DNA of 64,000 nucleotides from Myotis daubentonii (GCF_963259705.1 NC_081841.1:115852979-115916978); one strand, 5' to 3'. Positions 1 to 10,400 are shown, counted from the stretch's first letter. Notes: a model not told the origin generated them from the sequence alone. Numbers and translations: made by a program.

Positions 1-196
1 CCCCCACTTCGCTTAATCCCACCTCCTTAAATGTGTCACCAATGAATTTCATGTATAAATACAGATGTAACCCTGCCATTCTCCGGAGCACTATCGCAAT
101 TCGTTGAGGTTCTGCTTCCCGGCATATGTCGACAGTTTGGCTCAAATAAACTCACAAAAATTCTTTACAGGTTTCAATGGTTTTTCTACGTTAACA
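1..196 (+). repeat. 3' part of an endogenous retrovirus LTR
   Basis: A TATA-like TATAAAT lies at about 54-60 and an AATAAA signal at 145-150. The stretch from about 120 to 196 matches, in reverse complement, the sequence at 62,725-62,800 (both share the run around CTCACAAAAATTCTTTACAGG). The end GTTAACA at 190-196 mirrors the TGTTAAC start of the other copy, which sets the LTR end here. The 5' part lies outside the window. The family is not named. Confidence 0.6.
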
Positions 197-1195
197 ATAT
201 ATATATTCAAAATACTATGTCACAATCAGTATGATATGTGGCACTGATTAGTTATTAACATACAAAGTCAGTGAATACCCTATACAATCTTTTATGCAGT
301 AAAGGGATGCTACATTAGAAATTGAGACTTTGGTCTTTTCTTTTTGTTGACACTATGTAACTAAGCCCCTGCTTCAATGACTTTCAGTTTTCTTTTTTGT
401 AAAGAAGGGATTGGATTAGGTAATCTCTAATATCATTCTAGCTTTAGCATTACACAATATTAACATTCAAAAATAAAATCATGAAATACGTATGGTACAC
501 TACCTTTAGGAATGTATTTTCATTTATAACTTGATATGCCAACTAGACAGACTCTTATTGTTTGGTTCAAAATATCTTATTATATCCCTCATCTTTTCCT
601 TCAAAGGAAATGCAATGTTAGGGAATTTATTACACATAACATGTTTTTATGGTTCAATATAAGAGAACCCACTGCCCCCACCACCACCAATATTGGGTAA
701 AAACCGCAGTTTCAACAGTGATTCCAAATTCTGAGCTCAGATTTCCATTTACAAACAGCAACACTGAAGGCTATAAACATTCCTATTTCTGCCTGAGGAG
801 AGTTGAATGTTCCAGCAAATGTACATTACAATGGAAAATCCAGCATCAATTTTCAATGTCTCTGCTAACGTGCTGTTTCCATAATTACACCTCATATTGG
901 CAGTATGTCCTCAGGATTTGGGTTGGCATTGTGTCCTGCAGGTCTTGTATTGCTTCCTCAGAGTTGGACACATTACACTAAAGCTCTTGGAGTTAAGAAC
1001 TTGTTTAACATTCACCCCACCACCACCCCCATCTTCATTTTTTAACCTTCTTTGGCTGAAATAAGATGGGCAGAGCAATCTATTGACTTCTAAAAGCTTA
1101 GAGGTTACTTTTTTTTTTTTTTTTAACACAATACATATCTTTGCTTCTTGGATGAAAAGAGGAAAGGCTGTTTATTCACCTAATTGCCCTAACCG
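197..1195. other. Unassigned AT-rich sequence
   Basis: I see no gene or recognisable repeat here. A poly-T run lies at about 1,110-1,125. The 110-codon plus-strand frame at 649-981 has no recognisable domain or conserved pattern and looks like chance. Confidence 0.5.
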
Positions 1196-1830
1196 GATTG
1201 ACTGACAGCATGGCAATTTCCAGAGGGGGAAGGAGGTGGGGGAAGGTAGGAGAGGGTATAAGGGGATAAACAGTGATGGAAGGAGATGTGACTTGGGGTA
1301 GTGAACACAATATAATGTGCAGATGATGTATTATAGAATTGTACAGCTGAAACCCACATAGATTTATTAACCAACTAGAGGCCCGGTGCACAAAATTTGT
1401 ACACTGGGGTGGTTGTCCCTCAGCCCAGCCTGCACCATTCCAATCTGGGACCCTTTGGACATCCCTCTCACCATCCGGGACCGCTGGCTCCCAACTGCCC
1501 TCTTGCCTGCCTGCCTGATTGCCCCTAACCACTTTTGCCTGCCAGCCTGATCACCACCTAACCACTCCCCTGCCATCCTGCCCCCCCCCCAACTGGCCTC
1601 CCCTGCAGGCCTGGTCACCCCCAACTGGCCTCCCCTGCTGGCCTGATTGCCCACAACTGCCCCCCCCCTGCCGGCCATCTTGTGGCAGGCATATTGTGAC
1701 CACATAGGGGCAGCCATCTTTTGACCACATGGGAGCAGCCATCTTGTGTGAGGGTGTGACAGTAAATTTGCATATTACCTCTTTATTATATAGGATGTCA
1801 CACCAATTAATTGAATTTAAAAACATATAT
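1196..1830 (+). repeat. Old LINE-1 3' end, split by a Helitron
   Basis: The segment with GATGATGTATTATAGAATTG and GTACAGCTGAAACC resembles the 3' untranslated end of old mammalian L1 elements. It is interrupted at 1,374/1,796: the left part ends ATTAACCAA and the right part resumes TGTCACACCAATTAATTG, which reads on as one L1 end. The Helitron at 1,375-1,795 fills the gap with no duplication. Confidence 0.55.
1375..1795 (-). mobile_element. Non-autonomous Helitron (HeliBat type)
   Basis: Read on the minus strand the element starts TCCTATATAATAAAGAGG and ends with the palindromic terminator around GTACAAATTTTGTGCAC, then GGGCCTCTAG. It sits between A and T without a target duplication, as rolling-circle Helitrons do. 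The 421-bp interior is rich in CCTGCC/GGCCTG repeats and encodes no Rep/helicase, so it needs a helper in trans. Confidence 0.88.
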
Positions 1831-1847
1831 ATAAAAAAAAAATAATT

Positions 1848-2070
1848 GCCCTAACCGGTTTGGCTCAGTGGATAGAGCATTGGCCTGTAGACTGAAAGGT
1901 CCCAGGTTCGATTCTGGTCAAGGGCATGTACCTTGGTTGCAGGCACATCCCCAGTAGGGGGTGTGCAAGAAGCAGCTGATCAATGTTTCTCTCTCATCGA
2001 TGTTTCTAACTCTCTATCCCTCTCCCTTACTCTCTGTAAAAAATCAATAAAATATATTTAAAATAAATAA
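1848..2070 (+). mobile_element. VES SINE (tRNA-derived)
   Basis: It starts GCCCTAACCGGTTTGGCTCAG and includes the A-box-like GGCTCAGTGGATAGAGC and the B-box GGTTCGATTC. The tail region holds CTCTATCCCTCTCCC and AAAAATCAATAAAATATAT. It is full length (about 210 bp) and ends in an (A)n/(AAAT)n tail. Transcription would be by RNA polymerase III and mobilisation by L1. Confidence 0.92.
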
Positions 2071-2555
2071 ATAAATAATGAATATTATAATTTTAATAGC
2101 CAAAACAAGAGAGAAAAGTGGTCGGGTTTATGAATGGTTGTGATGCAAAATGGAAGGGAAAGAAGAAATGAGCTTAGTTAATTCTCAAGAGACACTTATT
2201 TGGTAATGTTTTCTTTTTTTTTTTAAATTAAATCTTTATTGTTCAGATTATTACATTTGTTCCTCTTTTTTCCCCCCATAACTCCCCTCCTCCCAGTTCC
2301 CAACCCACCCTCCGCCCTCACTCCCCACCCACTGTCCTCTTCCATAGGTGCACGATTTTTGTCCAGTCTCTTTCCGCATCTCCCACACCTCTTCCCCCCC
2401 CCCCAAGAATAGTCAGTCCATTCCCTTTCTATGTCCCTGATTCTATTATGATCACCAGATTATTTATTCATTTGATTCTTAGATTCACTTGTTGATAGAT
2501 GCATATTTGTTGTTCATAATTTGTATCTTTACCTTTTTTTTTCTTCTTCCCCTTC

Positions 2556-3446
2556 TTAAAGGATACCTTTCAGCATTTCATATAATACTGATTTGGTGGT
2601 GATGAACTCCTTTAGCTTTTCCTTATCTGTGAAGCTCTTTATCTGACCTTCAGTTCTGAATGATAGCTTTGCTGGATAAAGTAATCTTGGTTGTAGGTTC
2701 TTGGTATTCATCACTTTGAATATTTCTTGCCATTCCCTTCTGGCCTGCAAAGTTTCTGTTGAGAAATCAGCTGACAGTCATATGGGTATTCCCTTGTAGG
2801 TAACTGATTGTCTTTCTCTTGCTGCTTTTAAGATTCTCTCTTTATCTTTTGCTCTTGGCATTTTAATTATGATGTGTCTTGGTGTGGTCCTCTTTGTATT
2901 CCTTTTGTTTGGGGTTCTCTACGCTTCCTGGACCTGTAGGTCTATTTCTTTCACCAGGTGGGGGAAGTTTTCTGTCATTATTTCTTCAAATAGATTTTCA
3001 ATATCTTGCTGTCTCTCATCTTCTGGCACCCCTATAATTCTGATGTTGGTGCGCTTGAAGCTGTCCCAGAGTCTCCTTACACTATCTTCGTATTTTCGGA
3101 TTCTTTTTTCATTTTGCTTTTCCAGTTGGGTGTGTTTTGCTTCTTCGCATTTGGAATCTTTGACTTGATTCTTGCGCTCCTCTGGTCTGCTGTTGGGTGT
3201 CTGTATAATATTCTTTATTTCAGTCAGTGTATGCTTAATTTCTAGTTGGTTCTTTATCACAACATCGAGGGTCTCATTAGATTTCTTGAGGATCTCACTA
3301 CATTTATCGGCGGTCTCACCAGTCTTTTCGAGGGCCTTACTAAGTTTATCGGCAGCTTCTAGACAGTTCTTAAGAGACCTTAAAAGTGTGGTTCTGAACT
3401 CAATATCCTCCATTGACAGTTTTGTCCTGTTTCTTTGTCTCCGCAT
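2556..3446 (-). pseudogene. HAL1 copy A ORF1 (RNA-binding protein), broken by stops
   Basis: This is an L1 ORF1-type protein: an N-terminal coiled coil, an RRM-like core and a C-terminal domain. The first 175 codons are open (3,446-2,919), including RIIGVPEDER and FEEIMTENFPHLVKEIDLQV. A nonsense codon then follows (TAG where copy C has CGG), and another (TGA where copy C has CGA) near 2,775. The tail from LQARREWQEIFKVMNTKNL to MLKGIL is open again. Both lesions fit CpG decay. The coiled coil carries 14 residues more than copies C, D and E. Confidence 0.85.
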
Positions 3447-4145
3447 TTTTTATGCTTTCTTGGTACACCCCCAAGTGGTCTTTGTGTGCAGTCTTGTTGC
3501 CTTTAAGCCTTGATTGCTGTCGGCAATACCAGGGGTGATTTGACCTCCAGGCTAACTGGCTATGAGAGTCAGCTGTGCCTGCAGTGGGAGGGCTTCTGTG
3601 CTGGATCTCTAGGGCGGTGCTAATCTAGCGTTTGCCTGAGGCTATCCGGCAAATGGTTCTGTGCAGGGCTTGGGCTGGGCGGGTCCCCGGGGATCTACAG
3701 GGCGGGCAGGAGCAAGCAGTTATGGCTGCTCTCAGTTCCTTCCCCAGGGGCTCTGCCTCACTGAGTCCCAGCAACCGCTGCAAACCTCGGAGAGAAAGCT
3801 GCCTTCAAGTTCCGACCCAGGCCAGACAGTCCCGCTTCTCCCGTTTGAGTCTTGGTCCCCAGATACTCGCCCTGATCTGGAGCTCAGAGTCTGAAACTCC
3901 CTCCTGATTGAAAACAACAACCTTGCCCTCCGCCGCCAGCCCACTCCACGTGCGCACTGCACACCTGAGTATTTCACTTCAGCACTGTGCCTCCTCTGAG
4001 TCTGAGAATGATATTCTCTTTCCTCCTAGTTGTAGAATTTCCACTCAGCCAGCCTTCCTGTGGTTTTGGATGATGTCCGTTCTGTCCTTGAGTTATATCT
4101 CTGAAGTGGTTGTTCGAGGCAGCGATCTCCGGCGTTAACCTATGC

Positions 4146-4154
4146 CGCCATCTT
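4146..4154 (-). promoter_or_regulatory. YY1-like site at the HAL1 5' end
   Basis: AAGATGGCG lies within the first 20 nt of the element on the minus strand. An AAGATGG core at the same place recurs in the other four HAL1 copies with a 5' end. In human L1 a YY1 site at the equivalent position sets accurate initiation; a similar role here is inferred. Confidence 0.6.
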
Positions 4155-4178
4155 GGTTTCTCCTGGTAATGTTTTCTT

Positions 4179-4825
4179 AACTCAGTAATATTACTCCTTT
4201 GCTTACAACTTGTTAAGAGAATGTTTTGAAAGTCAAATGTTCAGAAATGCAAATTGACAGGCTTTTAATGGTGGATGTTTCTAAATCAACAGTTCAGTCC
4301 CATGTTTCTCAATATCTCTAGGGCAGGGATGATGGGCCAAAGATTACATGAAGCTAGAGAATAAAGATGCCCATCTATCTGGAATATCATTTTTTACTTG
4401 AGAATTATTTTTATATTAAAATAAACATTATGGAATTAAAAGGGTATCTATATTTAAAGTAAAACATAAAACCTGAATGAAATTTCTACTTGTGAGAGAC
4501 TGTTTCTGGCTATATTCCATCATCCCCTCAGGGCAAGTATTTATTATTTTCCCTAAATAGCTTGAATCTATAATCTAGACAATGCCTTTTACTTTAGAGT
4601 TTAGGAAATTGTGCCACAAAGATATTAAGTCGCCATGGCAACCTGGATTTGCCAATGCTGATGCCCAATAAATACATAGTGCTCACACACTATGTTCAAG
4701 GCACTCTTCTTTGATTTTGCTGTGAGATGAGCTCTATCTTCATGGTCCGATGATAATAGAAACCAAGGCTCCAGACCTTACAATATCTCATTTTTACGTC
4801 TAAAACATACACACACACACACACA
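4179..4825. other. Unassigned sequence
   Basis: No gene or repeat is recognised except a (CA)n run at about 4,809-4,826 next to the following element. Confidence 0.5.
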
Positions 4826-4990
4826 CAGTGGGGCCTTGACTTAAAAGTGTCCGGACTAACGAGTTTTTTGAGATACCAGCTGTCTCTCGGCTGAGTTTTT
4901 GAATTGAGTTGATAGAGTAATTTGAGTTAATGAGCTCCTTAACGAGCTCGGTCTCGAAACGAATTAAAGTCATAAGTCAAGGCCCCACTG
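4826..4990. mobile_element. Short inverted-repeat DNA transposon (MITE)
   Basis: The ends CAGTGGGGCCTTGACTTA and TAAGTCAAGGCCCCACTG are perfect 18-bp terminal inverted repeats around a 165-bp non-coding body. It sits at the junction of a (CA)n and a (TA)n run. The right flank is TA, so a TA-targeting mariner-like origin is possible, but the left TA is not intact. Family not assigned. Confidence 0.72.
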
Positions 4991-5792
4991 TATATATAAA
5001 TCTACTCTCTACAAATAATAGGAAGAGTTTATTGCAGCTTATTAGGTCTGATTGGATCATGTGCTTATTACAAAACCAATCGCCTTTTCTGGGGGATTAT
5101 ATTGCTTTGGTTGGCTTATGCCAACTCAAATGCTGCATGTCTTCCTGGAATGGAAGAATCTATTCAAAACACATTGTCAGAGAATAGGGAACAGATGGGT
5201 TGTCCAGAAGCAAAAAAGGAATATAATAATGAAAGGAAGAGTGACAGGATTCTGGGATGAAAAAGTAAGAAGTGTGCAATAATACTCCTATGGTTAGTAA
5301 TGATTATGATATTTTTAATCATTTAAAGAGCTTGGTTTTCCATAATACTGTAACAGAAATTGTAATTTGGCAACTTTGGGGCCAAATTTATTCTACAATA
5401 GTGTTCTTAAAAAATAAGTTTTTTTTTAAAAAAAAGGTTTAGTGGTTTCAGAATAAGTATGCTTCCATAAATCACTCCTTATCTTCTCCACCAGCAACTT
5501 CATTCATGCACATAACTTATGACCTCTGACTCCATTCATGAGAGACTCGAGGGACTCTTCAAGATTATAATTAACTCATAATAATTTTAAGAATAACTCA
5601 TTCTACAGAAAAAATATGACACTTCAGTGATTTACTAATAATTTCACCCCTCCCCCATGACTTTTTGTTTTGTTTTGTTTCATGGCTCAATTCTATTTTG
5701 ACATTTATAAAAGCTTTAGCACAAGCTAACAAATAGGTCCATGGGAAGGGATCAAATTTTGTACCAGAACATGCTCTTATCACTCATATTGA
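4991..5792. other. Unassigned AT-rich sequence
   Basis: No domain or repeat family is recognised. Short open frames here (for example 4,930-5,187) run into the MITE and look like chance. Confidence 0.45.
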
Positions 5793-6487
5793 CCTGTGTA
5801 ATAGCGAGTTCTTGGATTCTCATTGTGGGTTCTTGTCTTACAAAGTTTGAAGAATAAAATTCATAGACTAAAAGACTTTAACCAAAGTGTAGAAATTTAT
5901 TGCAAGCATGTACAAACTCCCCTGAGGAATGATCCCCAAAGGGAACCCTCTGGGGAGGAGTCCCCAAATGGAAAAAATATTCTCTCTCTCTAAAATGGGA
6001 AAAAACAACAACAGTCTTTTGAGCTTCTTTGTGTACCAGTTTATATATGCTGGTAGCTTGTCTGAACATGTCACTTTATAATAGGACCCTTCCTTAATTT
6101 ATTCCCTCCTGTGCTTTCCTAATTGGCTACTTTCCTCCTTTTCCTTGCTTAATATCAGTTTCCAAGTTTTAAAGCTCACCCAGTACCCACTTCTCTACTT
6201 CCCCTTATCATGTAACATTCTTCTGTCCTCCGTAGATGTAAGATAAGCAATCTGGCGGCTTGAAGCTGTTTCCACCCTTTATGTATGTGTTCCTCTCCCA
6301 TGGAACCCCCCTCCCTAAAACTGCCTCTCCTGTCTCTAAAATTCCTTTAAATATGTTTGTTCTTCATAACTTTGACAAATTCCCCAGTAGTCTGTCCCTT
6401 TCTGCTAATATTCTTGAGTAAACACAGACTGTGCCCAAGTAGCTCACAAGTGAGCTCCAATCAAACATGTTGTTTGGTGTCACACAG
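5793..6487 (-). repeat. Possible solo LTR or LTR remnant
   Basis: On the minus strand a TATA-like ATATATAAAC lies at about 6,040-6,050, with an AATAAA (reverse of TTTATT, about 5,897) some 150 bp downstream, the spacing expected in an LTR. The ends TGTGTAA and GTGTCACA could be the TG...CA termini. No target duplication was found, so the call is tentative. Confidence 0.35.
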
Positions 6488-6627
6488 AAGATAACCCTAG
6501 TAGAATGTCAGTAGCACCTATATGACTAGGATCTTTCTTTTGTACACCATTGTTTCTTCAGCTTCTAGAAAAATACCAGGCATAAAGTAAGGGGTCAATA
6601 TTAATTAAGACCAAAAAATGAGGGACA

Positions 6628-6631
<4 letters not shown>

Positions 6632-6706
<75 letters not shown>
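6632..6706. repeat. Compound (TA)n(CA)n microsatellite
   Basis: About 20 TA units pass directly into about 16 CA units. It lies where the AT-rich 5' tip of a Helitron would be expected and may have grown from it. Confidence 0.9.
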
Positions 6707-6710
<4 letters not shown>

Positions 6711-7050
6711 AAAGAGAAAGATGCAAATTGACTGTCCCTCCATGATGCCCACCAGCCAATCAGGAGTGAGTATGCAAATTAACCCATCAAAGATGGTGGG
6801 TTAATTTGCATATGCAGGCGCCAAGCGGCTGGGAGCAGCATGGCGCCAAGTGGCCTGGGTCCTGGGGACAGGTGCCACTCCCGCAGGCTCCCGGAACCAT
6901 CGCCAGCCCCAGGAGGAAAGCACAGGCCATGCCAAGCCAAGCCCGCAGTATACTGGGACCATCGCCAGCCCCGGGAGGCGAGCACAGGCAGCAGCCCAGC
7001 ACAGGCCTGGAGTAAAACATTGACAGCAAGTCCTTTCAGTATAATTGGGG
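6707..7050 (+). mobile_element. Degraded Helitron, 5' side
   Basis: ATAAAAGAGAAAGATGCAAATTGAC at the left resembles Helitron 5' ends seen elsewhere in the window. It is followed by CCAATCAGGAG and an inverted repeat around TTAACCCATC / GATGGTGGGTTAATTTGCATATG. GC-rich filler follows. The 3' terminator is not clear: TTAGAGGCCCACAGAATG near 7,040 may be a remnant. Boundaries uncertain. Confidence 0.45.
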
Positions 7051-7680
7051 TATTAGAGGCCCACAGAATGGTCATTTCCTTTTCTATGAAACATAACTCT
7101 GACACATTATTTACAATTAAATAAGTTCCCTATATTTTGACATTTTACAGCCCTGGAAAGTTACATATAATGATCAGCAAAGTGAGAAGATGAAAAGATA
7201 TTTTAGGCTTTTAAAGATGTATCTAATTTCTCTCAAGAAGACACACCAATTCAAAAAGTGATGGTTTTATTGTCCTATAGGACATTAGCCAGATTGCATC
7301 TAATTTAGCAGTTTTACTTTAGGCTTTCATCTTTGGAAATCACATTTGGAACAGCATTATCATTCTGCCAGTCCCTTCACTGAGTTAAACAGAACTTTTG
7401 CATCTGATAGTATGTATTTGAATAAGAATTATGTATTTAACACATGCAAAATTCTGTTTTGACACAATAAAACAAAAGATCATTTGATTCTTCTCTGAAG
7501 CACATAAAAGCACAAACTTGAATCATTGCTGTGGCTTAGGCTAATTTTCCAAATATTGTTAATAAAATTCATGTAGGGATCTTCACAGAGCCAAGAATTC
7601 TCTCTTTCAGGCCTACATATTCAGCATCTCCAAGGAGGAGGCCTGTTATTCTGTGTTTTGTTTTGTTTTTTAATACTCAC
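7051..7680. other. Unassigned sequence
   Basis: No gene or repeat recognised. Base composition is unremarkable and open frames are short. Confidence 0.5.
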
Positions 7681-7800
7681 CAGAGGATATTTTTTCACTG
7701 CTTTTTAGAGAGAGTGGACTGGAGGAGAAGGAGAGGGAGAGGGTGAAAGAGAAGAAGAGGGAGAGGGCCCGCCCTCACCAGCAGTCCCGCCTCTGCATGT
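7681..7800 (-). repeat. SINE-like fragment
   Basis: The stretch with TTTTTAGAGAGAGTGGA followed by a purine-rich GAGAGGGAGA tract resembles the tail side of the tRNA-derived SINE at 16,201-16,445. The tRNA-like half is missing. Confidence 0.35.
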
Positions 7801-7983
7801 GAGCTGCAGAGGAAACACCTTTTCTGACCGCTCATTGGCTAAGCTCCCTGCACGCTACTTACAGTGTTCTTGGTAACTTGCCTAATAAGAATCCAAGAAG
7901 GTGATCTAGGGTTTTTTCACCTCACTCCTGGAGGAAAAAAAAACGAAGGTCCGCTGCTAGAGGGGCTAAGAAATGACATATCC

Positions 7984-8190
7984 TGCCCTAGCCAGTTTGG
8001 CTCAGTGGATAGAGCCTCAGCCTGCTGACCACAGGATCCAGGTTCAATTCTGGTCAAGGGCATGTACTTAGGTTTCAGGCTCCTCCCTGGTCAGGGCTCA
8101 TGCAGGAGGCAACCAAACAAAGTGTCCCTCTCACATTGATGTTCCTGTTTGTCTTTCCCCCTCTCTTCCATGCTTTCAAAAAATCAATGG
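7984..8190 (+). mobile_element. VES-type SINE, diverged
   Basis: It begins GCCCTAGCCAGTTTGGCTCAG, has the B-box-like GGTTCAATTC, and ends near AAAAAATCAATGG, where the tail has become a GAAA microsatellite. More diverged than the copies at 1,848 and 10,639. Confidence 0.8.
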
Positions 8191-8191
8191 A

Positions 8192-8275
<84 letters not shown>

Positions 8276-8290
8276 GAGAAAGAAGAAAGG
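8189..8290. repeat. (GAAA)n microsatellite from a SINE tail
   Basis: About 22 GAAA units extend the SINE tail. Lys/Glu/Arg-rich frames here on either strand are artefacts of the repeat. Confidence 0.95.
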
Positions 8291-8394
8291 TCATATCCTA
8301 TGAAAGAGACATCTTGAAAATGCCTAAAGAAAATTTTCATTTTTTCATGGTGAAGGGACTGGAGTCTGTGTTGATGAAAACACCTTGGCAACTG

Positions 8395-8631
8395 TGTTGG
8401 CCAGCAGTGGAAGCAGCAGTGGCGGCAGCAGTGGGGTGATGGGGGTGGCACCTTCCCCTGATCAGCTAGATTGCTTCCTGCAGAGGGAGGCCTACTGATG
8501 GCTTAGGCCCACAGGGAGCAGGCCTAAGCCATCAGTAGGACATCCCCTGAGGGCTCCTAGACTGTGAGAGTGGGCAGGGTGGGCTGAGGAACCCCTCCAC
8601 AGTGCAAGAATTTCATGCACCAGGCCTCTAA
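8395..8631 (+). mobile_element. Helitron unit 1 of a tandem array (5' truncated)
   Basis: The 3' end has the hairpin GTGCAAGAATTTCATGCAC, then GGCCTCTAA. The body matches, in reverse, the Helitron at 26,385-26,700 (shared CAGCAGTGGGGTGATGGGGG). An inverted repeat, CCTACTGATGGCTTAGGCC and its complement, lies at about 8,488-8,541. The 5' tip is missing. Confidence 0.75.
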
Positions 8632-8916
8632 AATATATATATATGCCTAAGCAACCATTACAGCCGGTTGACTGGTCATGATGAGGATGCACTGACCACC
8701 AGGGGTCAAATGCTAAATGCAGGAGCTAACCCCTGGTGGTCAGTGTGCTCCCACAGCCAACCTCCCACAGCCAGTCAACCTCCCACAGTCCCTTCCCCCT
8801 GTTCGCCGGCCCTGATAGCCTTGATCAGGACCAGGTGAGATGGCCCCAAACAACCCTGATTGCCTGCCAGGCTGAGGGACCCCACCCGTGCACAAATTCA
8901 TGCGCTAGGCCTCTAG
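8632..8916 (+). mobile_element. Helitron unit 2 of the tandem array
   Basis: It starts in an AT run, then GCCTAAGCAACCATTACAGC, and ends GTGCACAAATTCATGCGC then GGCCTCTAG. A long inverted repeat around CTGACCACCAGGGG / CCCCTGGTGGTCAG lies in the 5' third. The same CTGACCACCAGGGGG motif recurs in the Helitron at 30,224. The next unit starts at the following base. Confidence 0.78.
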
Positions 8917-9033
8917 TCCTATATAATAAAGAGCTAATATGCTAATTAGAGTGAATAACAGAACGACCTTCCAGACGAAGCCAGGGCTTCGAGGGCTGAG
9001 CCCCTGCACAAATTTCCTGCATTGGGCCTCTAA
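8917..9033 (+). mobile_element. 117-bp mini-Helitron, unit 3 of the array
   Basis: It begins TCCTATATAATAAAGAGC, continues TAATATGCTAATTAGA, and ends with a decayed hairpin GCACAAATTTCCTGCA then GGCCTCTAA. It is close in sequence to the 150-bp element at 12,429. Both joints of the array fall exactly between CTAR and TC. Confidence 0.85.
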
Positions 9034-9675
9034 TCCTATCTAATAAAAGAGAAACATGGTACTTAGCCGTACATCTGCTACCCTTCCCATTGGCTAATCA
9101 GGGTGATATGCAAATTAACTGCCAGCCAAGATGTCAGCATGCAGCCAGGCAGCTTGAAGCGAACATGAGGCTTGCTTGCTTCAGTGACGGAGGACTCCAA
9201 CATTCCCCGCCTGCCACTGCCGGTCTCTGAGCTTGCAGTTTGAAACATTGTTACTAATATAGAAGCTAAACAATATCCCAGAAACCTGCTTTCAGCCAGC
9301 TGGGATCTCAGAGCTGGAGTTGAAACAGTGTTTCGATTATAGAACCCAAACAAACCAGATACCTGCTTTCAGCAGCTGAGGCCTAAGTGCTGGAGCCAAG
9401 CCTCAGAGCTAAAGCTGGCCCAGAATTAAAAAAAAGAAAAAAAGAAGCGGTTGGGAGCTTCAGTCACCTGCCAGCCTGCAAACAGCCCTCAGCCCCTCAG
9501 CCAGACTGGCCAGGCACCCCAGTGGGGATCCCCACCCTGAAGGGTGTGTGACCAGCTGCAAACAGCCATCATCCCCCAATCCAGGCTAGCCAGGCACCCA
9601 AGCGGGACCCCCACCCTGATCCAGGACACCCTTCAGGGCAAACCAGCCGGCCCCCACCCGGGGACCAGACCTCTA
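9034..9675 (+). mobile_element. Helitron unit 4 (upstream member of the recurring pair)
   Basis: It starts TCCTATCTAATAAAAGAG, then has the 5' motifs CCCATTGGCTAATCAGGG and GATATGCAAATTAACTG. It ends CCCACCCGGGGACCAGACCTCTA, where the palindrome normally before CTAG is missing. The same unit in the same order before a unit-5 copy occurs at 33,358-34,003 and 36,348-36,993 (minus strand). Confidence 0.85.
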
Positions 9676-10400
9676 TCCTATATAGTAAAAGGGTAATATG
9701 CCTCCCAGCACCCGGGTCAGTGGAGCCGCGAGGCCTCCCGGAACCAGGATCAGTGCGACAGGGGGCAGCGCCCCAACCCCCTGATCGCCCTGCAGCTCTG
9801 TGTGTGACAGGCTGCGGTGCCCCAACCCCCTGATCGGCCCTGCTCTGTGTGTGACAGGGTGCGGCGCCCCAACCCCCCCACCCCACGGGCCCTGCTCTGT
9901 GTGTGACGGGGTAGAGCCATAACCTCCCCATTGGCCCTGCCCTGAGGGTGACAGGGTGAGGCACCCCAACCCCCTGATAGGCCCTGCTCTGTGTGTGACG
10001 GGGGGAGCTCCCCAACCCCCTGATGGGCCCTGCTCTGTGCATGACATGGGGGAGCTCCCCAACCCCCTGATAGGCCCTGCTCTGTGAGTGACAGGGGGCA
10101 GCGCCCCAACCCCCTGATTGGCCCTGCTCTGTGTGTGACAGGGAGTGGCGCTGTAACCTCCCCATCGACCCTGCCTTGAGTGTGACAGGGGGTGGCGCCT
10201 CAACTCCCCAATCGGCCCTGCTCTGAGCCCGACCAAGGGCTGCACCTAGGGATTGGGCCTGCCCTCTGCCACCCGGGAGCAGGCCTAAGCCAGCAGGTCG
10301 TTATCTTCCAAGGGGTCCCAGGATGGGAGAGGGCACAGGCCAGGCTGAGGGACTCCTCCTCCCCCCCAAGTGCACAAATTTTTGTGCACCGGGCCTCTAG
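9676..10400 (+). mobile_element. Helitron unit 5 with internal minisatellite
   Basis: It starts TCCTATATAGTAAAAGGG and ends with an intact hairpin GTGCACAAATTTTTGTGCAC then GGGCCTCTAG. The middle is a tandem array (period about 47-48 bp). It is the only unit of the pair with a good terminator. Related copies: 32,487-33,357 and 35,456-36,347. Confidence 0.88.
9755..10235. repeat. Minisatellite, about 48-bp period, about 10 copies
   Basis: Blocks of CCCCAACCCCCTGAT..GGCCCTGCTCTGTGTGTGACAGGG recur at about 9,773, 9,820, 9,867, 9,966, 10,013, 10,060 and 10,107. A period close to a multiple of three keeps long Gly/Pro-rich frames open on the minus strand; these are not genes. Confidence 0.9.

Larger units (their letters stand above)
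2216..4163 (-). mobile_element. Half-L1 (HAL1-like) copy A: 5'UTR-ORF1-3'UTR, no ORF2
   Basis: A perfect 15-bp target duplication (TGGTAATGTTTTCTT) flanks it at 2,201-2,215 and 4,164-4,178. On the minus strand the order is: 5' end with AACCAAGATGGCGGCAT, about 715 bp of 5'UTR, ORF1 (3,446-2,556), a 3'UTR with a G-rich tract, then GTAATAATCTGAACAATAAAG and a poly-A. ORF1 runs straight into the 3'UTR, so ORF2 is absent rather than 5'-truncated. The structure fits half-L1 elements, which depend on another L1 for reverse transcriptase. Confidence 0.88.

Noticed and set aside
649..1130. Possible host exon
   Set aside because: No conserved domain, no convincing splice signals, and overlapping frames on both strands. 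Nothing supports it.
1867..1935. tRNA gene (A- and B-box present)
   Set aside because: Part of a VES SINE with SINE tail; no cloverleaf could be completed. The same holds for the other SINE copies.
2869..3245. Plus-strand frames rich in Phe/Leu/Ser across HAL1 elements (also near 17,515, 28,350-28,726 and 37,639)
   Set aside because: They are antisense shadows of the ORF1 coding strand.
8100..8451. Lys/Glu/Arg-rich and Phe/Leu/Ser-rich frames
   Set aside because: Translations of a (GAAA)n microsatellite.
9755..10235. CRISPR-like regular repeats
   Set aside because: Repeats are contiguous with no unique spacers, in a eukaryotic Helitron. It is a minisatellite.
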